Shown here: piece after piece, positions 60,267 through 64,000 of the stretch
How positions within the stretch are numbered: the stretch's first letter is position 1
Layout of the letters: the number at the start of each line of letters is the position of its first letter
From: Cerasibacillus sp036516575
GTDB taxonomy: Bacteria; Bacillota; Bacilli; Bacillales; Amphibacillaceae
Assembly: GCF_036516575.1 (NCBI RefSeq)
Contig: NZ_DATBTY010000024.1
Location: 1 to 64,000 of the forward strand
Length of the DNA: 64,000 nt
Direction of reading: 5' to 3'
Translations under genes and position numbers: made by a program
The notes under the pieces: generated by a model
The model's database searches: none
What the model was told of the DNA's origin: nothing
The model's input: only the letters and a program-made list of their open reading frames with translations

Positions 60267-61265
60267 GTGAATCCTATTGGGGATTTGTTAACGAGTAAAC
60301 ATGTAGTAAAAGCAATGGGAAACTTGATTGAATTAGTACACCGTACCCCATTAAAGCAAAGTACAACATTAAATAGAATAACGGGGTCAGATGTATTCTT
60401 GAAGTTAGAGAATTTGCAGAAGACTGGTTCTTTTAAAATTCGAGGTGCGTTAAACAAGGTCTTATCATTACCTGAAGATGAAGCTAAGAAGGGGATATTT
60501 GCAGCGTCTGCAGGAAATCATGCACAGGGTATTGCCTTAGCCTGCTCATTACGTGGAGTGCCATCCAAAATATTTATGCCAAAGCATACACCTTTATCAA
60601 AAGTGTCAGCCACTAGACAATATGGTGCAGAAGCAATATTAGTTGGAGACACGTACCAGGAATCATACAGCCAAGCATTAGAGGAAGTGGAAAAAGCAGG
60701 GAGTACGTACGTCCATGCTTTTGATGATTATAGGGTCATGGCTGGGCAAGGAACGATAGCGTTAGAAATGCTTCAGCAAAATAGTCAATTGGATATGATT
60801 TTCGTTTCTGTTGGGGGTGGAGGTCTAATTTCTGGAATGGCTGTCGCTGCCAAGGCAATCAATCCAAGGATTAAAATTGTAGGTGTCCAGGCAGAGGGGG
60901 CTTCCGCTACCTATAAGAAGTTCCATGGAATTCATTATAAGGGAACAGAACGAGTGGGGACAATTGCCGATGGAATATTGGTAAAAGAGCCAGGGCAAAA
61001 AACCTACCCGCTAATACAAAAATATGTCGATGAAATGGTTACGGTATCTGATGAAGAAATTGCATATACAATTATGTTTATGTTAGAAAGAGAGAAAATG
61101 CTTGTAGAAGGTGCTGGTGCGGCGGCGCTAGCGGCAGTTCTATATAAAAAAATTATAACCAATGGAAAAAATATTGGTTGTGTTATAAGTGGTGGAAATG
61201 CTGATTCCATTCAATTTATGAAGTATAGGGAACTAGCAGAAGGGGCTATGGGAAATATTATATAG
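60267..61265 (+). CDS. ilvA: Threonine ammonia-lyase, short form without regulatory domain
   Basis: About 332 residues. The PLP lysine lies in KTGSFKIRGALNK (near 58), with SAGNHAQGIA and VGGGGLISGMA for cofactor binding. It makes 2-ketobutyrate from threonine, the entry to Ile. The protein stops at the end of the catalytic domain, so it lacks the C-terminal ACT-like domain of typical biosynthetic IlvA (about 400-510 residues) and resembles TdcB in size. The start is unsure: GTG 60267 lies within AGAGAGGTGA, and the next in-frame TTG (60285) is poorly spaced. Confidence 0.9.
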   Translation: MNPIGDLLTSKHVVKAMGNLIELVHRTPLKQSTTLNRITGSDVFLKLENLQKTGSFKIRGALNKVLSLPEDEAKKGIFAASAGNHAQGIALACSLRGVPSKIFMPKHTPLSKVSATRQYGAEAILVGDTYQESYSQALEEVEKAGSTYVHAFDDYRVMAGQGTIALEMLQQNSQLDMIFVSVGGGGLISGMAVAAKAINPRIKIVGVQAEGASATYKKFHGIHYKGTERVGTIADGILVKEPGQKTYPLIQKYVDEMVTVSDEEIAYTIMFMLEREKMLVEGAGAAALAAVLYKKIITNGKNIGCVISGGNADSIQFMKYRELAEGAMGNII

Positions 61266-61283
61266 TAAGCCCGATAGAAACAA

Positions 61284-61333
61284 AAAAATAATCCCTCATG
61301 CACTTAAATAGGTAAGTGAGGGATTATTTTCTC
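61284..61333 (+). terminator. Terminator of the ilv operon
   Basis: AAAATAATCCCT (61285-61296) pairs with AGGGATTATTTT (61319-61330), with inner CACTTA/TAAGTG pairing. The T-run is part of the stem. Confidence 0.88.
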
Positions 61334-61335
61334 TT

Positions 61336-61407
61336 ATAGCGCCTACCCCTCTTGACGGGGTTCGGTCTGTTGATGACCGCCCTATGTGACTGCATGGGCG
61401 GTCTTTA
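61336..61407 (+). ncRNA. Possible type I antitoxin RNA relic, two hairpins
   Basis: A GC-rich island in AT-rich DNA holds hairpin ACCCC/GGGGT (61345-61361) and hairpin GACCGCCC/GGGCGGTC (61375-61403) followed by TTTATT. This pair resembles, from memory, the convergent RNA ends found next to small holin-like toxin genes in Firmicutes. No intact toxin frame is seen on the opposite strand. It could instead be a second terminator. Confidence 0.3.
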
Positions 61408-61500
61408 TTATGATATGAATTTCTAATTATAGAATCCCTCATTTTATTCATAAAATAAACATGTTAAATAAGCATACCAATGAGAAATATCACTAAGAAA

Positions 61501-62166
61501 CTACCGATGTTTCTCATGATACTTTTCAACCCAATCCATATCGATTGGTCCATTGACAACTTTATAGCCACCAGAACGATACAGTAGAACGCGATCTTCA
61601 TAGATTGAAATCATGTTCGGTTTTCCATCCAAGAAAATAGTCATGTAAAACCCTTTATCTTGTGAAACATCGCTATCCCATTCGTCATCTTTCATTTTTT
61701 TAACGCGATATTCACTTAAAAATTCTATGAGTTCTTCCACTGTTTCTTGTTCATTCGTTTTCCATTCATCATAGTGATCACCAATAAACTTAAATTCAAA
61801 ATCATTAAATGCAGTTGATTGATAGTTGATGACATCATCTAAGTTTTTTTCTTTATATTCATTCATTATTTTGGCGGAAAATAATGTAATGGGGATAGCC
61901 ATCATAACAATCATAAAAAGTTTAAAGCTTTTGCTATTCTTGAGCTCCTTACTTTGAGCGTATGTAGCTAATTTTTCTGATAAAAAAGCCGTTAGTGGAA
62001 TAATAGCGATGAAGTAAATTAGCACAGCCATAAAGTCAGTGATAGCAACCCAAGTTGGTGTTATTCGCTTATAAATAAATTCATAAATAAAAAAACGATA
62101 TATATATGAAATTATAGATAATAGAGTGATAAAGAAGATCCAGTATAACCATCTCATTTTAGCCAT
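61501..62166 (-). CDS. Membrane protein of unknown function
   Basis: 221 residues from the ATG at 62166, which has AGGTGG 5 bases upstream; a GTG at 62175 would add three residues but overlaps that site. Three hydrophobic segments lie at about 5-25, 40-62 and 80-98 of the protein. The C-terminal 120 residues are hydrophilic and charged, including a likely beta-rich tail (FYMTIFLDGKPNMISIYED). I do not recognise the family. It faces the ilv operon and lies downstream of a secreted protein gene on the same strand. Confidence 0.75.
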   Translation of the reverse strand: MAKMRWLYWIFFITLLSIISYIYRFFIYEFIYKRITPTWVAITDFMAVLIYFIAIIPLTAFLSEKLATYAQSKELKNSKSFKLFMIVMMAIPITLFSAKIMNEYKEKNLDDVINYQSTAFNDFEFKFIGDHYDEWKTNEQETVEELIEFLSEYRVKKMKDDEWDSDVSQDKGFYMTIFLDGKPNMISIYEDRVLLYRSGGYKVVNGPIDMDWVEKYHEKHR

Positions 62167-62322
62167 TTGGTCCACCTACTTTAAATATTAGTCTTATTCA
62201 ATCAAATTTAATGCTTATAATAATATAAGGAATTATATATCGGAAAAATTAGATTAATTGAGCTGCTACTTCTCAGGATAAAAATACATTAATTAGCAAT
62301 TAATTATTTTATTCGCTAAATG

Positions 62323-62353
62323 GGGATGTAAAATGCAGAGTAATTTACATCCC
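62323..62353. terminator. Hairpin between the two minus-strand genes
   Basis: GGGATGTAAA (62323-62332) pairs perfectly with TTTACATCCC (62344-62353). There is no strong T-run on either strand, so it is a weak terminator at best, probably for the secreted-protein gene. Confidence 0.45.
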
Positions 62354-62395
62354 ATATTATTATTTAAATTGGTATTTCATCAAAAGAAAAGGTTT

Positions 62396-63460
62396 TTATT
62401 TCATAAAAGAATCGATTTTAGGGAACTCACCCGTTTTATCAACATGTAAATTATAATCAAGATCAACAAAAGTGTTTCCGTTTATTTTAGCAGTTTTAAC
62501 CAGTTTAAACTTTAACTTTAATAACTCACCAGCATCATAATCGTTCGTTAAATCTCCTTTAAATCTAATTATATGATACTCTGGATCTGAATAGGTAGAA
62601 TGGAATTTCAATTCTGTGTAATTGTCGTCTTCGTGATAATATAAATCCATTATTCTATCTACCATAATAACATCATTACCAGGTGATAGTGTTTTTGTTT
62701 GGTTAGACAGTTCTTCTGTACTAACATTGTAAAACTCTGTAAATAAATCGTTCATTGTAAATTTGTCTATTTCATTTCGTGAGGTTTTATCAGTAGCACT
62801 AATAATCGTTTGCTTTATATATATCTGGTTGTCTTTCATAACTAGATTACTATCTTCTGCATTACTAGATGATGTGGGTAAACAAGGGATGCATGGTTCA
62901 CTTGAACGTATGTACCACATTCTAGGATACCAGTTATCACTATATGAAGAACCGTAATGGATATAGTAATTGTTATATTTAGAATTATAACCTCCAGGGA
63001 TTTTATATTCTACAACTTGTCCACTACTCACCGATCTATTTCTTACTGGATCTCTGCCACCATTATAAATATGGATAAATGCTTTACTAGCAAATAACTG
63101 GTTTTTTTGCATGAAAGCTCTGATGATGTCTTGACCATAAGTGGTAAGGTTTTTACGGACAGTAGTTTTTATACTACCACTATTAAATTTAACATTTTTA
63201 TGAGTAACATAATATGAATGGCCATGGTCAACTACACGACCAGGATTATTACCCAATGGTTTATTACCGACGACATTTATCAATAATTTTCCTAATACCT
63301 TAATAATTGTATTTTTTATGGAATTGGTTTCAACATCCATTTCAGAAACATAAAGTTCATTACTATTATTAATAGATGAGTTACTATTCGCAAAAGCTGC
63401 TAATGGACTAATGAATAAAACTAAAACTATTGTTATTGACACTCTCTTTAACTCTTTCAT
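62396..63460 (-). CDS. Secreted protein of unknown function
   Basis: 354 residues. A clear Sec signal peptide is present: basic MKELKR, a hydrophobic stretch to about residue 22, and a likely cut after AAFA. The mature part is rich in Asn, Ser, Thr and Tyr, with a CIPC motif near residue 190 and no membrane anchor. The ATG follows GAGGAGGATATTGT on the minus strand. I do not recognise a domain. Low-complexity, polar composition is common in exported proteins of AT-rich Bacillaceae. Confidence 0.8.
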   Translation of the reverse strand: MKELKRVSITIVLVLFISPLAAFANSNSSINNSNELYVSEMDVETNSIKNTIIKVLGKLLINVVGNKPLGNNPGRVVDHGHSYYVTHKNVKFNSGSIKTTVRKNLTTYGQDIIRAFMQKNQLFASKAFIHIYNGGRDPVRNRSVSSGQVVEYKIPGGYNSKYNNYYIHYGSSYSDNWYPRMWYIRSSEPCIPCLPTSSSNAEDSNLVMKDNQIYIKQTIISATDKTSRNEIDKFTMNDLFTEFYNVSTEELSNQTKTLSPGNDVIMVDRIMDLYYHEDDNYTELKFHSTYSDPEYHIIRFKGDLTNDYDAGELLKLKFKLVKTAKINGNTFVDLDYNLHVDKTGEFPKIDSFMK

Positions 63461-63565
63461 ACAATATCCTCCTCGTATAGTATGTTTAGGCGTTATTTTT
63501 TTCCTTTTAAACCTGCCTTATTCATAAAAATTGTATCTGCTAGTACAACCGTTACTTTTCATTGC

Positions 63566-63682
63566 AGACGGACGCTTTCTTTAGGACTTCTTGAGCCTTC
63601 CCACTCGCAATAAATGCTCGTTGCAGGGTTTCAATACTCATGCTTTTTCCGCAGAGTCGCCGCCTTCTGTTCCAAGTAACTT
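63566..63682. repeat. Degenerate interspersed repeat (Bacillaceae type)
   Basis: The order GGACGCTTTCT..., AGCCTTCC..., TGCAGGG..., CTTTTTCCGCAGAGTCGCCGCC and GTTCCAAG follows the GC-rich repeat that, from memory, is scattered in many copies through Bacillaceae genomes (GGACGCTTTCCGCGGGC...GGAGTCGCCGCC). This copy has diverged. Confidence 0.5.
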
Positions 63683-63757
63683 GGTTTGGACAAATTCATG
63701 AATTGGTAAATGTTTTAAATAATATGTCAAATGTCTTGGACGTTCCGTAATGTTCAT
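63638..63757 (-). CDS. Possible 39-residue peptide running into the repeat
   Basis: An open frame beginning MNITERPRHLTYYLKHL and ending GTEGGDSAEKA. The last part is encoded by the interspersed repeat read on its minus strand. I see no strong ribosome binding site. It may be a relic of a gene or a chance frame. Confidence 0.25.
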   Translation of the reverse strand: MNITERPRHLTYYLKHLPIHEFVQTKLLGTEGGDSAEKA

Positions 63758-64000
63758 AGATAATGATCTTAGAATCATTTGGGACAATATTTACTTTCCT
63801 TGCGGACATAATCGCATAATTAAGACTGTTTTCCAATGTGCGTTTCGATCTTCATTACACGCAGGCTGCACACCTTGATATTCGAATATAGATGGTAGTA
63901 GCTCTGGGGTGGCTTTCGATACAAGGATAGTACTCATACACAAGGCTGTTGATCGGCGTTCACACTAGGGATATTTCAGAGCGCGCCACATTTGTTCCAA
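63758..64000. other. Window end, no gene seen
   Basis: No supported gene. Its last bases (CAGAGCGCGCCACATTTGTTCCAA) resemble the end of the repeat at 63566-63682 (16 of 24 bases), so it may hold a second, more decayed copy. Confidence 0.3.

Noticed and set aside
61464..61517. 17-residue hydrophobic peptide frame on the minus strand (MRNIGSFLVIFLIGMLI), possible toxin
   Set aside because: It overlaps the last codons of the membrane protein gene, has no clear ribosome binding site, and is shorter than usual toxins of this kind. Kept only as a remark in the toxin-antitoxin finding.

Overview
The window looks like the core chromosomal region of a low-GC Gram-positive bacterium of the Bacillaceae. 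Proteins such as RpoB, ClpC, SigH and the ribosomal proteins closely resemble my recollection of their Bacillus subtilis counterparts, and gene order follows the Bacillus ctsR-to-rpsI block. Three T-box leaders, CtsR-type control and many strong AGGAGG ribosome binding sites agree with this. I cannot name the species; an Oceanobacillus/Virgibacillus-like relative is a guess.

Layout. 1-377: end of an rRNA operon (23S 3' end, 5S, terminator). 483-5217: CtsR-controlled heat-shock operon ctsR-mcsA-mcsB-clpC. 5374-14526: radA, yacL, gltX, a cysteine T-box with cysE-cysS-mrnC-rlmB-rae1, then sigH. 14586-18303: rpmG-secE-nusG and rplKA-rplJL with L1-like and L10-type leaders. 18343-26729: an RsmC-like methyltransferase, then rpoB-rpoC behind a long structured leader. 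26779-31628: str operon (rplGB, rpsL, rpsG, fusA, tuf). 31697-46561: S10-spc-alpha ribosomal superoperon, including secY, adk, infA and rpoA. 46638-50897: ecfA1-ecfA2-ecfT vitamin transporter core, truA, rplM-rpsI. Nearly all of this serves protein synthesis, RNA synthesis, secretion and protein quality control.

Three genes usual at these places in Bacillus are missing: disA between radA and yacL, ispD-ispF between yacL and gltX, and map after adk. This matches my recollection of the staphylococcal arrangement. The cwlD/gerD sporulation genes usual after rpsI are also not seen, so loss of sporulation or rearrangement is possible.

50883-53386 holds the most interesting accessory feature: a decayed integrative element inserted at the 3' end of rpsI. 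It has a near-repeat of the rpsI end on both sides, 10-bp-spaced TTGGTTCAA arm-type repeats near both ends, an integrase pseudogene broken by a 7-bp tandem duplication, and two tandem Nudix hydrolase genes as cargo. The probable original rpsI terminator now lies just outside the far end.

53689-61333 is an isoleucine/valine operon, ilvE-ilvD-ilvB-ilvN-ilvC-ilvA, with two isoleucine-type T-boxes in series (before ilvE and before ilvB). Its threonine deaminase lacks a C-terminal regulatory domain. The last part is accessory DNA: a possible type I toxin-antitoxin RNA relic, a membrane protein and a secreted protein of unknown function on the minus strand, and a degenerate interspersed repeat of the kind scattered through Bacillaceae genomes.
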